Positions 1 to 8,423 of a DNA stretch of 21,833 nucleotides are shown here, one piece after another (the first letter of the stretch is position 1; each line of letters begins with the position of its first letter). A model generated the notes under the pieces. It did not search any database. It saw nothing but the letters and a program-made list of their open reading frames with translations, and was not told where the DNA came from. Location of the stretch: the NCBI GenBank assembly GCA_023395575.1, contig JAEWZA010000471.1:1-21833 (forward strand). The letters are read 5' to 3'. The stretch is from Bacillota bacterium (GTDB taxonomy: Bacteria; Bacillota; Clostridia; Acetivibrionales; DSM-1351). The position numbers and the translations under genes are program-made.

Positions 1-90
1 ACATAAGGCTGAAAGTAATTACAAATACAATTAAAGGAGGTGCCGAGTCCATGTCAATACTGTTATGTGGCTTTGCTTAGAATGCGGGAC

Positions 91-174
91 ATGGACATAA
101 GGCTGAAAGTAATTACAAATACAATTAAAGGAGGTGCCGAGTCCATGTCAATACTGTTATGTGGCTTTGCTTAG
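91..174 (+). other. Possible 27-codon leader reading frame spanning two repeat copies
   Basis: An ATG at 91 opens a 27-codon frame ending at TAG 172-174. An internal ATG at 145, with a good AAAGGAGG ten bases upstream, would give a nine-residue peptide, MSILLCGFA. Both are in the same frame as the glycosidase ATG at 196, which has no Shine-Dalgarno of its own, so translation could reinitiate there from the nearby stop. The peptide resembles no family I recognise, and the frame may be accidental. Confidence 0.25.
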
Positions 175-190
175 AATGCGGGACATGGAC
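141..190 (+). promoter_or_regulatory. Hairpin masking an ATG in the leader of the GH36 gene
   Basis: GTCCATGTC (141-149) is perfectly complementary to GACATGGAC (182-190), with a 32-nt loop. The same structure is present one repeat earlier at 47-55 and 88-96. The left arm contains the ATG at 145, which is served by the AAAGGAGG near 127-134. Folding would therefore hide a start codon while leaving the Shine-Dalgarno exposed. The inverted repeat is seen directly. A regulatory role is inference. Confidence 0.45.
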
Positions 191-195
191 ATAAT

Positions 196-2316
196 ATGCA
201 TAAAATTTTATCAGAATATATTTTGTCAGATATGATAGTAAGATACTTAGTGAATGAAGATGGGAATGTAGGCTTTGAGACTATACCAGCCTATCTGAAA
301 GAAAAAACAACTACCTCCAAAAAGTATAATATTGATCCACTAGTACAGATTTTTGTCAGAGGAGATGACTTCTCAGGAGGGTTTGCAAACGGACACACTA
401 TGAGAAATGGGCAACATGCCTTTTTGCTACAATACCAATCTCAAAAAGTTGAAAATATAGAAAACACACAGGTCATAACAACAACACTCAAAAGTAAATA
501 TGGCTATGTTGTAAGGCATATCCTTACTTATCATAATGGACTTAATGCCTTTGAGGTGAAGACGGTATTTGCTAATAAATCAGATAGAAATATCTGTTTG
601 GAGATGCTTTCTAGCTTTTCTATTGGTGGACTGACTCCTTTTATAGAAGGAGAAGCATCAGAAAGTATGAATATACATAGGATTCGGAGCTGCTGGAGTA
701 ATGAAGGCAGACTTATAACGGAAACAGTTGAAGACTTGCAGCTTGAACCATCCTGGTCAGGTCACGGTGTAAGAACAGAAAAGTTTGGTCAGATTGGGTC
801 TATGCCCGTAAGAAAATTCTTCCCGTTTTTAGCGGTGGAAGATACCGTTACAGGTGTAGTATGGGCGGCGCAGTTAGCCTGTGCTTTATCATGGCAGATG
901 GAGCTGTATAGAAAAGATGATGCTCTTTGTATATCAGGTGGACTTGCAGACTATGATTTTGGACATTGGATGAAGGTAATGGAACCTGAAACTGAATTTG
1001 AGACACCGACCGCATATATAACAGTGGGTATTGGAAATATAGACAATGTATCACAAAGATTGCTTTCAATACAAAAAAACAATTTTAATAAAATAAACAA
1101 ATTTGATAAGCTGCCAGTTTTGTTTAATGAATTCTGTACTACTTGGGGAAATCCTTCCCATGATAATATCAAAAAGATTGTTGATATTATCAAAGAAAGA
1201 GGAGTGGATTATTTTGTTATAGACTCAGGCTGGTTCGCAGACAAAGAAAATGGCTGGGATGGTACACACGGGGATTGGATAGTAAGTCCAGAAGTTTTTC
1301 CACATAGTCTAGAGGAGACTGTGAGGATAATTCAGGAGGCGGGAATGATTCCAGGAATTTGGTTTGAGTTTGAAAACTGTGGCTATCTGTCAAAAGCATA
1401 TAAAAACGACAAACACCTTCTGACTAGAAATGGAAATGTAATAACTTCAGGACAAAGGAGATTTTGGGATATGACCGATCCTTGGGTTGTTGATTACCTG
1501 AGTGAAAAGGTTATATCAATGCTTAAGCAATACGGCTTTAAGTATTTGAAAGTTGACTATAATGAGACAATTGGTATAGGTTGTGATGGGTACGAGTCTT
1601 TGGGAGAGGGATTAAGACAAAGGATTCTTGCTTCACAAGAATTCTTTAGGAGAATAAGGGAGGAAATTCCTGACATCATCATAGAAAACTGTTCTTCGGG
1701 AGGACATAGGCTTGAGCCATCCATGATGTCATTGTGCGAAATGGCTTCTTTTTCTGATGCACATGAGTGTGATGAAATTCCAGTTGTAGCTGCTAATCTC
1801 CATAGAGTTATAAATCCATGCCAATCACAGATATGGGCTGTACTCCGTAAAAAGGACAGTAACAAAAGAATTGTATACTCTATTATAAATACCTTCCTTG
1901 GAGTAATGTGCTTATCTGGTGATGTATATGATTTGGATGAAGAACAATGGAAGGTAATTGAAAGGGGAATTGGTTTTTACCATGATATTTCAAATATAAT
2001 ATTAAATGGTACAACTTACTTCTTCGGTTCAAAGCTTAAAAGCTACAGAAATCCTAAGGGATGGATGGGTATTATAAGAAAATCTGAGGATGAAAAGGAA
2101 GTACTTGCTTTGATTTATACCTTCCACGGAGTTTTCACTGATATGCTGGAAATTCCTGTTGGCAGCAACTATGAAATTAGTAATATCTACTGTGCTTACG
2201 AAAATGATGTTTCACTTACTAACGGTAACCTTTTAGTAAAAATGGAGGAAGAGTTTGAAGCAGTCGCTGTCCATTTGAAATTGATAAGTGATAATATTAA
2301 CGACACAACAGCCTAA
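196..2316 (+). CDS. GH36-family alpha-galactosidase-like glycosidase
   Basis: A 706-residue enzyme, near the usual length of bacterial GH36 alpha-galactosidases, which release alpha-1,6-galactose from raffinose-type sugars or galactomannan fragments by a retaining mechanism. An N-terminal beta-rich domain (about 1-290) precedes a (beta/alpha)8 barrel. The nucleophile is probably Asp454 in KVDYNE, where the family often has KWDxN. The acid/base is probably Asp521 in SFSDAHE, just after the family-typical NCSSGGHR segment. There is no signal peptide, so it should act in the cytoplasm on imported oligosaccharides. The ATG at 196 fits the family N-terminus but has no Shine-Dalgarno; the nearest one serves a short in-frame leader frame upstream. 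The GH31 gene follows 16 bp later, so the two are probably co-transcribed. Exact substrate is uncertain because GH36 includes several alpha-galactoside specificities. Confidence 0.85.
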   Translation: MHKILSEYILSDMIVRYLVNEDGNVGFETIPAYLKEKTTTSKKYNIDPLVQIFVRGDDFSGGFANGHTMRNGQHAFLLQYQSQKVENIENTQVITTTLKSKYGYVVRHILTYHNGLNAFEVKTVFANKSDRNICLEMLSSFSIGGLTPFIEGEASESMNIHRIRSCWSNEGRLITETVEDLQLEPSWSGHGVRTEKFGQIGSMPVRKFFPFLAVEDTVTGVVWAAQLACALSWQMELYRKDDALCISGGLADYDFGHWMKVMEPETEFETPTAYITVGIGNIDNVSQRLLSIQKNNFNKINKFDKLPVLFNEFCTTWGNPSHDNIKKIVDIIKERGVDYFVIDSGWFADKENGWDGTHGDWIVSPEVFPHSLEETVRIIQEAGMIPGIWFEFENCGYLSKAYKNDKHLLTRNGNVITSGQRRFWDMTDPWVVDYLSEKVISMLKQYGFKYLKVDYNETIGIGCDGYESLGEGLRQRILASQEFFRRIREEIPDIIIENCSSGGHRLEPSMMSLCEMASFSDAHECDEIPVVAANLHRVINPCQSQIWAVLRKKDSNKRIVYSIINTFLGVMCLSGDVYDLDEEQWKVIERGIGFYHDISNIILNGTTYFFGSKLKSYRNPKGWMGIIRKSEDEKEVLALIYTFHGVFTDMLEIPVGSNYEISNIYCAYENDVSLTNGNLLVKMEEEFEAVAVHLKLISDNINDTTA

Positions 2317-2332
2317 TACAGGAGTGAAAAAG

Positions 2333-4699
2333 ATGGATACTCAAAATGAATTCTCTTCTTTATTTGTTAATATAATGCCATTTACTGAAAATATCATAAG
2401 AGTTGTATATACAAGAAGCAAAGAAGAAACTAGGAACAGTATTCTTATTGCGGAAGATTTCAAACCTATGAGTAATTTGGTCACAGATAAGTACTTATCT
2501 GTGGATGACTGCATTTTATTTAAAAACAAACAAGGAGAGGTAATTTTAAGGGAAACAGGACATTGCTTGACTGAAAAAGATGTTTTTACATATTATGTAG
2601 ACGGAGAACCTATAATAAAGCACAAGCACACAGCGAATGGAGAAGTAGCCTATATTGAAAATGCCAAACATAAATATGCAGGTACAGCATATGAGGGAAA
2701 GCTTGTTTTTTCAATAACAGAAGAAGAGGGTATATATGGTTTGGGCCAGCATGAAGCTGGGATTTACAACTATAATGGAAAGAAGGAGTACCTATTTCAA
2801 GCAAATATGAAAATATCCATTCCCTTTATGTTATCATCTCGCAATTATGGAATACTAATTGATACCGAAAGCGCTGTAATTTTTGATAGTCAAAAAGGTG
2901 AAATAACATTCACAATTGATACTACCAAGGAGCTTTCATATTATGTTATTACTGGGGATAATTTTGATGAAATTATTAAATGGTTAAGAACCTTGACAGG
3001 AAGAACACCAATGTTGCCGAGATGGGCTTATGGGTATATTCAATCCAAGGAACGCTATCAATCCTCTAAAGATATTTTAAATACCGTATTGCAATTTAGA
3101 AACTCTGGAATTCCAATAGATTGCATTGTACAGGATTGGCTTACCTGGAAAGAGGGCTTATGGGGAGATAAACATGTAGATAAAGAAAGGTATCCCGACT
3201 TAAATAGTCTTCTAAGCAGACTTCATGAAAAGCACGTAAAACTTATGGTTTCTATTTGGCCCAATATGGCAGAGGGTGGAAGTAATCTCTGTGAGTTCAA
3301 GGGAAAAGGGCTTTTATTGCCAAATACAACTACCTATGATGCATATAGTGAAGAGGCGAGAACTGTTTACTGGAAGCAATGTGAGGAAGAATGGTTTTCA
3401 GCAGGGGTAGATGCATGGTGGTGCGATAATGCTGAACCCTTTTCCGATGTGGATTGGAATGGAGAGGAAAAAAGGCCGGAAGAACTGAGATATAAATTGA
3501 TTGTAGATCAGTCTAAGAAGTGCATGGATTGGACTCGTCTTAATTCATATGGTCTTTTACATTCAAAGGGTATTTACGAAAACTGGCGTAAAGTTAGAAA
3601 TGAAAGTCGTGTTGTAAATCTTACACGTTCATCCTACATATCAGGGCAAAGATATGGCACAATTTCATGGTCAGGAGATATTAGCGCAAAATGGTCTGTC
3701 TTAAAAAAGCAGATTACAGAAGGAATTAAATTTTCAATGAGCGGTATGCCCTATTGGACTTTGGATATTGGGGCATTTTTTACAGTAAGGGACAAATGGG
3801 AAAACAGAGGTTGTAATTGTAGTGACAATACCAACAAGCTATGGTTTTGGGACGGGGATTATAATGATGGTGTTGACGATTTGGGATATAGGGAACTTTA
3901 TTTAAGATGGCTTCAATTTGGTACGTTTTTACCTATGTTCCGCGCACATGGAACTGATACACCGAGGGAACCCTGGAGATTTGGTAAACCAGGAGAAATT
4001 TTTTATGAAACAATACTTAAGTTTATAAATCTAAGATATCAGCTGCTTCCTTATATATATTCATTGGCAGCAGATGTTCACCAAAACCATTCAACAATCC
4101 TTCGCAGCTTAATGTTTGATTTTTCAGATGATGAAAATGTGAAAGAACTCAGTGACAGCTTCATGTTCGGCAAGGCATTTCTTGTTTGCCCGGTCACAGA
4201 GCCCATGTACTATGATGTAAATAGTGTACTGTTGTCAAATATTAACAAAATAAAAGCTGTATATTTACCTAAAGGTACTCGGTGGTTTGATTTTTGGACC
4301 AATACTATACATGTGGGGGGACAGACCCTTACGTGCAAAGCAACGTTGGATATAATACCGCTGTTTGTTAAGGCGGGTTCTATTGTGCCGGTATCTGAAC
4401 CGCTTATGTATGCGGACCAGAATAAGGGGGGAATATCCGAAATTATTATTTACAGTGGACAAGATGGTGAGTTTACTTTATATAATGATGAGGGGGACAA
4501 TTACTCCTATGAAAAAGGGAACTTCTCAGCTATTAATTTGAGTTATAAGGATGACGAAAAAACATTAACGTTTGGAAAGGCCTGTGGTGCTTTCAAGTAC
4601 CAGCAAAATTTTACAGTTAAATTAATTAAAAGTGGAGAAATTCCTAAAACTATTGAGTTTGTATACAAAGGAAAGGAAGAAACAATAAATATTGAGTAA
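2333..4699 (+). CDS. GH31-family alpha-xylosidase / alpha-glucosidase-like enzyme
   Basis: 788 residues, typical for GH31 retaining alpha-glycosidases. The N-terminal beta-sandwich carries the family YGLGQ element. The barrel has the nucleophile motif WWCDNAEP (Asp365), and Asp449 in WSGDI is the likely acid/base. The WWxDxxEP form of the nucleophile motif occurs in alpha-xylosidase-like GH31 branches, but substrate cannot be fixed from sequence alone. No signal peptide is seen, so it is probably cytoplasmic. I chose the ATG at 2333 because AGGAG lies nine bases upstream; an in-frame ATG at 2288 would overlap the GH36 gene by 29 bp and has no ribosome site. It forms a two-gene sugar-degradation operon with the GH36 gene and is closed by the terminator at 4751. 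Confidence 0.87.
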   Translation: MDTQNEFSSLFVNIMPFTENIIRVVYTRSKEETRNSILIAEDFKPMSNLVTDKYLSVDDCILFKNKQGEVILRETGHCLTEKDVFTYYVDGEPIIKHKHTANGEVAYIENAKHKYAGTAYEGKLVFSITEEEGIYGLGQHEAGIYNYNGKKEYLFQANMKISIPFMLSSRNYGILIDTESAVIFDSQKGEITFTIDTTKELSYYVITGDNFDEIIKWLRTLTGRTPMLPRWAYGYIQSKERYQSSKDILNTVLQFRNSGIPIDCIVQDWLTWKEGLWGDKHVDKERYPDLNSLLSRLHEKHVKLMVSIWPNMAEGGSNLCEFKGKGLLLPNTTTYDAYSEEARTVYWKQCEEEWFSAGVDAWWCDNAEPFSDVDWNGEEKRPEELRYKLIVDQSKKCMDWTRLNSYGLLHSKGIYENWRKVRNESRVVNLTRSSYISGQRYGTISWSGDISAKWSVLKKQITEGIKFSMSGMPYWTLDIGAFFTVRDKWENRGCNCSDNTNKLWFWDGDYNDGVDDLGYRELYLRWLQFGTFLPMFRAHGTDTPREPWRFGKPGEIFYETILKFINLRYQLLPYIYSLAADVHQNHSTILRSLMFDFSDDENVKELSDSFMFGKAFLVCPVTEPMYYDVNSVLLSNINKIKAVYLPKGTRWFDFWTNTIHVGGQTLTCKATLDIIPLFVKAGSIVPVSEPLMYADQNKGGISEIIIYSGQDGEFTLYNDEGDNYSYEKGNFSAINLSYKDDEKTLTFGKACGAFKYQQNFTVKLIKSGEIPKTIEFVYKGKEETINIE

Positions 4700-4750
4700 C
4701 TAATAAAAATAACAGGGTATTTTCTTTGCCTTTATAAAGAAGTTTCAATT

Positions 4751-4797
4751 AAAAGACAATCTGAAAAATAATTTTAATTTTCAGATTGTCTTTTTTT
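4751..4797 (+). terminator. Strong intrinsic terminator after the glycosidase operon
   Basis: A perfect 17-bp stem (4751-4767 with 4778-4794) closes a 10-nt loop and runs into a seven-T tract (4791-4797). The left arm starts with an A run, so the element could also work in reverse. It lies 51 bp after the GH31 stop and separates the sugar operon from the biosynthetic cluster. Confidence 0.93.
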
Positions 4798-4835
4798 AGC
4801 TGATTTAAAGGTTTCTATTATCTTTGAGATGATTA

Positions 4836-4864
4836 TTGAAATATATATTATTTTGAATTATATT
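4836..4864 (+). promoter_or_regulatory. Candidate sigma-A promoter P1 of the biosynthetic operon
   Basis: TTGAAA (4836-4841), a 17-bp spacer, then TATATT (4859-4864); both hexamers are one or two bases from consensus. The predicted start, near 4871, falls inside the inverted repeat at 4865-4907. The region is very AT-rich, so a chance match is possible. Confidence 0.45.
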
Positions 4865-4907
4865 TTTGTTTGCTTTACATGGTGTGGTAACAGGGTTGGC
4901 AAACAAA
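4865..4907. promoter_or_regulatory. 9-bp inverted repeat between the two candidate promoters
   Basis: TTTGTTTGC (4865-4873) and GCAAACAAA (4899-4907) are perfect complements separated by 25 nt. The left arm begins one base after the P1 -10 hexamer, and the right arm ends 16 bp before the P2 -35. The position suits an operator or a leader hairpin. There is no U tract, so it is not a terminator. No regulator gene is present in the window to match it. Confidence 0.4.
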
Positions 4908-4923
4908 TACGATATCATAGAAG

Positions 4924-4952
4924 TTGAAATAACAAAGAAAGTAAAGTAAAAT
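4924..4952 (+). promoter_or_regulatory. Candidate sigma-A promoter P2 of the biosynthetic operon
   Basis: TTGAAA (4924-4929), a 17-bp spacer, then TAAAAT (4947-4952). Predicted transcription start is about 4959, some 95 bp before the chosen exporter start. Finding two correctly spaced promoter-like pairs directly after a terminator supports a transcription start for the NRPS-PKS operon here. The rest of the 4700-5053 gap shows no further gene or recognisable riboswitch. Confidence 0.5.
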
Positions 4953-5053
4953 ATAGGAATACATATATATTATATATTTGAAATAATTGAATTTTTATGC
5001 AAATTAGCAAAGTGAATACAGTGTGCATATTAACTTTTGAAAGGGTGGATGCA

Positions 5054-7012
5054 GTGATTGACAGTGGGTTAGGATTTACCATGATGTTGGTTTCAACCAT
5101 ATTTGTGCTTGTTACAACATATTACTTGTTTGTATTATTTAAAGAAATCTTTACTAGAAAGCGTACATTTTATGGAAATGGTTTCAAAGGTATAAAAGTA
5201 CTCCTGTTTTCTTTTGTGCTTTTAGGATGTATTGGCTATTGTTTGTATAAGGCACCATTTGCACTATACACTTCCACATGGGCGATGATTGATGAGTTCG
5301 GACCTTCATCATTATTAAATGCAGTGAAGTGCCTAGCAGTTGTTATACCAATGTTTTATTTATATTATATGCTTTCTTATTATTTTGTCAAAAAGAACGA
5401 TAAGCCATATTTTATGATTATTATTCTCAGTATTTTAAGTGGAATAGGTAATTCCATGGTTGTATTTATTATCAATTCGGCCCTAAGCAGAATAATAGGT
5501 GACGAAAGCAGAAGAGCAGGGGTAGAAAGTGGCCTATACTTATACTATTTGCTCGGTATAATACTTTTTACTGTTAGTGCTTATATTGTCAGAAAGAAAT
5601 TAATTTCAATCACAAGTGAAGTTGTATATGACAAGAGAATACAAATTATCAATAAGTTAATGCAAGCACCCTATGATAAATTTGAAGCAATTGAAGATGG
5701 AAATATACATGCAGCGCTGAACAATGATACCGAGACTGTAAGTAGTGTTGTTAATGCCGTTGTAGGTGGGTTAACTGGAATTATCACTCTTGTTACCTGT
5801 TTCATCTATCTGGCCACTATTAATTTACCTGGTATGATTATTTCTGTTATTGTTATCGGTATTGCTTGTGCAGTGTTTTTATTAGCCAGCAAGAAAGCAG
5901 ATAGGATGTTTGAGAAGAACAGAGATATTCAAAATACATTTTTTAAGTACATAAATGATATGGTAAAAGGTTTTAAAGAATTGTACATAAATCAAAGAAA
6001 AGGTAAAGAGTTTACAAGTGATATTAAGAAGAGCTGTGAAGACTATAGAGATACAAGGGTAGAAGCTGAATATACATATGTTGGCGTATCAATACTAGGT
6101 GAGATTATGTATATTGGTGTAATTGGCATAGTAGTTTTCATTTTTCCGCTCATTTTCCCTAATCTGCAAAACAGTGAACTTCAGAACTATGTATTGGTAT
6201 ACCTATATATGGGGGGCATTGTTAACACATTAATTTTTATGGTTCCTACTATAACACGTATTTTGGTTAGTTGGAGAAGAATCAATGCATTTGTTAAGGA
6301 TGTTTCAGGAATTGAGAGTTTAGAAAGAAAAGCTGCAAGTAATGTACAAAGTAGCTCAATTGACATTCAAGTAAAGGATGTAGTGTTTCAATATAAAAAT
6401 GAGAATGGTGAAAAATTCAGTGTTGGTCCAATCAATTGTGATTTTAAGTCAGGGGAAATTATTTTTATTTCTGGTGGAAACGGAAGCGGTAAATCCACAC
6501 TAGCAAAGCTGATAACAGGTTTGTACACCCCCGATGAAGGTGAAATTTTGATTAATGGGGAGAAAGCCAATCCTGAAGATTTAGGGAGTTGCTTCTCAGC
6601 AATTTTCAGCGATTATTATCTGTTTGATAAAATGTACGGAATTGACTATCAGTCCAAAACAGAAGAAATTCAGAATTATCTCAAATTACTCAGAATTGAT
6701 GACAAGGTACAGGTTAAGCATGGTTTATTAAGCAGTACAAAACTCTCAACAGGCCAAAGAAAAAGATTGGCTTTATTAGTAAGTTATTTAGAAGAACGGC
6801 CAGCTTATCTCTTTGACGAATGGGCGGCTGACCAAGATCCTGAATTTAGAAAATTCTTTTATAAAGTACTATTGCCTGAATTAAGAGCTCGTGGCAAAAC
6901 AATAGTTGCAATAACCCATGATGACCGGTATTTTGATGATGCTGATAAGCATATCAAAATGGAAATGGGAAAAATATCAGATTATAAAGAGAACCTAACT
7001 ACAAGTGTTTAA
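5054..7012 (+). CDS. Cyclic-peptide-type ABC exporter with N-terminal membrane extension
   Basis: A one-polypeptide half-transporter expected to export the cluster's product across the cytoplasmic membrane. The C-terminal ATPase has Walker A GGNGSGKST (474-482), signature LSTGQRKR (around Ser565), Walker B ending YLFDE (Asp588, Glu589) and the H-loop His622. The run LFDEWAADQDPEF after Walker B is typical of the PvdE/SyrD cyclic-peptide exporter group. About 100 extra residues at the N-terminus carry three predicted membrane helices (about 8-29, 49-64, 94-112) before the six-helix domain, making it 652 residues against roughly 550 for PvdE or SyrD. I chose GTG 5054 because AAAGGGTGG lies five bases upstream. 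Alternatives are ATG 4997 (no ribosome site) and ATG 5081 (weak TAGGA). It is the first gene of the operon, 62 bp before the Ntn hydrolase. Confidence 0.85.
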   Translation: MIDSGLGFTMMLVSTIFVLVTTYYLFVLFKEIFTRKRTFYGNGFKGIKVLLFSFVLLGCIGYCLYKAPFALYTSTWAMIDEFGPSSLLNAVKCLAVVIPMFYLYYMLSYYFVKKNDKPYFMIIILSILSGIGNSMVVFIINSALSRIIGDESRRAGVESGLYLYYLLGIILFTVSAYIVRKKLISITSEVVYDKRIQIINKLMQAPYDKFEAIEDGNIHAALNNDTETVSSVVNAVVGGLTGIITLVTCFIYLATINLPGMIISVIVIGIACAVFLLASKKADRMFEKNRDIQNTFFKYINDMVKGFKELYINQRKGKEFTSDIKKSCEDYRDTRVEAEYTYVGVSILGEIMYIGVIGIVVFIFPLIFPNLQNSELQNYVLVYLYMGGIVNTLIFMVPTITRILVSWRRINAFVKDVSGIESLERKAASNVQSSSIDIQVKDVVFQYKNENGEKFSVGPINCDFKSGEIIFISGGNGSGKSTLAKLITGLYTPDEGEILINGEKANPEDLGSCFSAIFSDYYLFDKMYGIDYQSKTEEIQNYLKLLRIDDKVQVKHGLLSSTKLSTGQRKRLALLVSYLEERPAYLFDEWAADQDPEFRKFFYKVLLPELRARGKTIVAITHDDRYFDDADKHIKMEMGKISDYKENLTTSV

Positions 7013-7074
7013 AACTGAGTATTGTATGCATTTGTAAAATAAATAAAAATGTAAATAAAAAAGGGGCAGCAAAT

Positions 7075-8373
7075 ATGAGAAAGTACTTATTATCATGTTG
7101 TTTGATTTTATTATTATTGCTTCAGACAGGGTGTGGCGGAGATATACCTGCAATAGCTGGAGATGCAAGTTTTCAGGATAAAGGGGTTAGTATAGTAAAT
7201 GAAGGAAATTACTTTAGTGTTGAGATTGATTTTACCTGTGGGTTGACCCGTAAGCAGTTAGGTGAAGCTTATGCAAAAGGGATTCTGAAAATGGTGCCCA
7301 ATTATGAATCTCTAGTGGATTCGTACATAGGAGAGATTCTCATGAACTATGAAAATAAATATGCAATGTATAGAGTAGAGGATATCAAGCCCCAGATAAA
7401 CAAGGAGTATGTAGAAGAGATAGAAGGGATGGCTTCGACATTTTCAGGTGGAAGTCATAATGAATTTAAAGATAATAAAATTTCAAAAGATGAGATTTTC
7501 CTGTTCAACCTATTTACCGATGTAGTCAGAGGTACTCAGTGTGCTTATATTTCTGTATATGGTGACCGCTCTGAAAATAATAAAAATATTGTTGCCAGAC
7601 ATCTTGATTGGTACGGAGGGAGTGAAAACCAACTTCCAAAGATACAAGCTTTCATTACATATAAATACACAGATAAGAAGGTATATTCTATTGGCTATCT
7701 TGGATACTTGGGCATACTAACAGGATTTAGCGACAACAAAGTTTTTGCAGGAATTCTTGATTCAGCAACAAATGCTCCTTACTCTTCAGAGGGGAGGAGA
7801 TCCTATCCATTAGATCTTCGTTTTGCTTTAGAAAATACAAAAACCATAGAAGAAGCAGCAGAGTTTATGCAGGATCCGACTAAACTCTATTCCTATAACC
7901 ACAATATTGGTTTTTCAGATCCGGATACCAGTATCATTTTAGAAAACAATTTCAGCGGAAACGGAGCAGATGAACAAAAGGTTAAACGAGCCATAAGAAC
8001 TGAAAATTCCAAATTAAATAACAATGTTTCATGGGGAATTAATAATTCCATTGCGGCAGTCAATTCCTTTGTACTTTATGGTAATTATGATAATCATAGT
8101 AGAAACAAGTTTAACACTAAAAGATGGAAAAATATAAAAGAACAACTTCAGGATAAGGGGCCAACTGTAACCTTTGAAGAACTAAAACAGATTGCTTGCT
8201 ATAATAAAGGAACGCCTGGAACATTTTCTGAATCTGGAGATATTTATAATAGAATGACTCTCCAAATGGTTATTTTTCAACCAGAAACACTACAGCTTGA
8301 AGTCTTTTTCAGACCAAAGAATATAAGAAAGAATCCTACTAACCCAGTTTTTGAAAAGATAACAATTAACTAA
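7075..8373 (+). CDS. Lipoprotein Ntn hydrolase, C45 / acyltransferase-like
   Basis: 432 residues. The N-terminus is a clear lipoprotein signal: charged MRK, a leucine-rich core, then QTGC with lipidated Cys20, so the enzyme should sit on the outer face of the membrane. The core resembles autoprocessing N-terminal-nucleophile amidohydrolases of the C45/penicillin acyltransferase and linear-amide hydrolase type. The probable nucleophile is Cys156 in GTQCAYISVYG, followed by NIVARHLDW, which matches the conserved G-N-x-V-x-R-N-x-D-W region of these folds. Cleavage before Cys156 would release a propeptide of about 135 residues. Family members cut or transfer acyl groups on amides. Its place between a cyclic-peptide exporter and an acyl-primed NRPS suggests it trims the exported product, an inference recalling PvdQ. 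AAGGGG precedes the ATG. Substrate is unknown; self-protection is an alternative role. Confidence 0.72.
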   Translation: MRKYLLSCCLILLLLLQTGCGGDIPAIAGDASFQDKGVSIVNEGNYFSVEIDFTCGLTRKQLGEAYAKGILKMVPNYESLVDSYIGEILMNYENKYAMYRVEDIKPQINKEYVEEIEGMASTFSGGSHNEFKDNKISKDEIFLFNLFTDVVRGTQCAYISVYGDRSENNKNIVARHLDWYGGSENQLPKIQAFITYKYTDKKVYSIGYLGYLGILTGFSDNKVFAGILDSATNAPYSSEGRRSYPLDLRFALENTKTIEEAAEFMQDPTKLYSYNHNIGFSDPDTSIILENNFSGNGADEQKVKRAIRTENSKLNNNVSWGINNSIAAVNSFVLYGNYDNHSRNKFNTKRWKNIKEQLQDKGPTVTFEELKQIACYNKGTPGTFSESGDIYNRMTLQMVIFQPETLQLEVFFRPKNIRKNPTNPVFEKITIN

Positions 8374-8385
8374 AGTTGTTATCTT
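8356..8385 (+). promoter_or_regulatory. Hairpin over the stop codon of the Ntn hydrolase gene
   Basis: AAGATAACAA (8356-8365) and TTGTTATCTT (8376-8385) form a perfect 10-bp stem with a 10-nt loop that contains the TAA stop (8371-8373). No U tract follows and the stem is AT-rich, so full termination is unlikely. It could be an RNA-processing or partial attenuation site setting the ratio between the exporter/hydrolase genes and the synthases. Confidence 0.45.
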
Positions 8386-8423
8386 ATACAAAATAAACTT
8401 ACTTTGATTTTAGGAGGGAGTAA

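Larger units (their letters stand above)
1..194. repeat. Two tandem 94-bp direct repeats, with the start of a third
   Basis: Positions 1-94 and 95-188 read as identical 94-bp units, followed by the first six bases of a third unit (189-194) directly before the glycosidase ATG. Each unit holds an AAAGGAGG Shine-Dalgarno, an ATG ten bases later, a nine-codon frame ending in TAG, and a 9-bp inverted repeat. The period is not a multiple of three, so copies lie in different frames. The array may continue left of the window. A recent duplication, a tandem regulatory leader or an assembly artefact are all possible. Confidence 0.9.

Noticed and set aside
91..174. RiPP-type precursor peptide with a double-glycine leader
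   Set aside because: The Gly-Gly pair is simply the translated Shine-Dalgarno, and no maturation enzyme or peptidase-type exporter is nearby.
1..194. CRISPR array
   Set aside because: The repeats abut each other with no variable spacers, and no cas gene is present.
2288..2332. ATG at 2288 as the start of the GH31 gene
   Set aside because: It would overlap the GH36 gene by 29 bp with no ribosome site, while ATG 2333 has AGGAG at correct spacing and gives a normal family N-terminus.
4700..5053. Riboswitch or T-box leader before the exporter
   Set aside because: Apart from the terminator of the previous operon and one 9-bp inverted repeat, no conserved aptamer or T-box sequence and no second terminator could be recognised.
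5081..7012. ATG 5081 as the exporter start
   Set aside because: Possible, as a weak TAGGA sits six bases upstream and the protein would begin directly at a membrane helix. GTG 5054 has the purine-rich AAAGGGTGG and was slightly preferred, but this is not settled.
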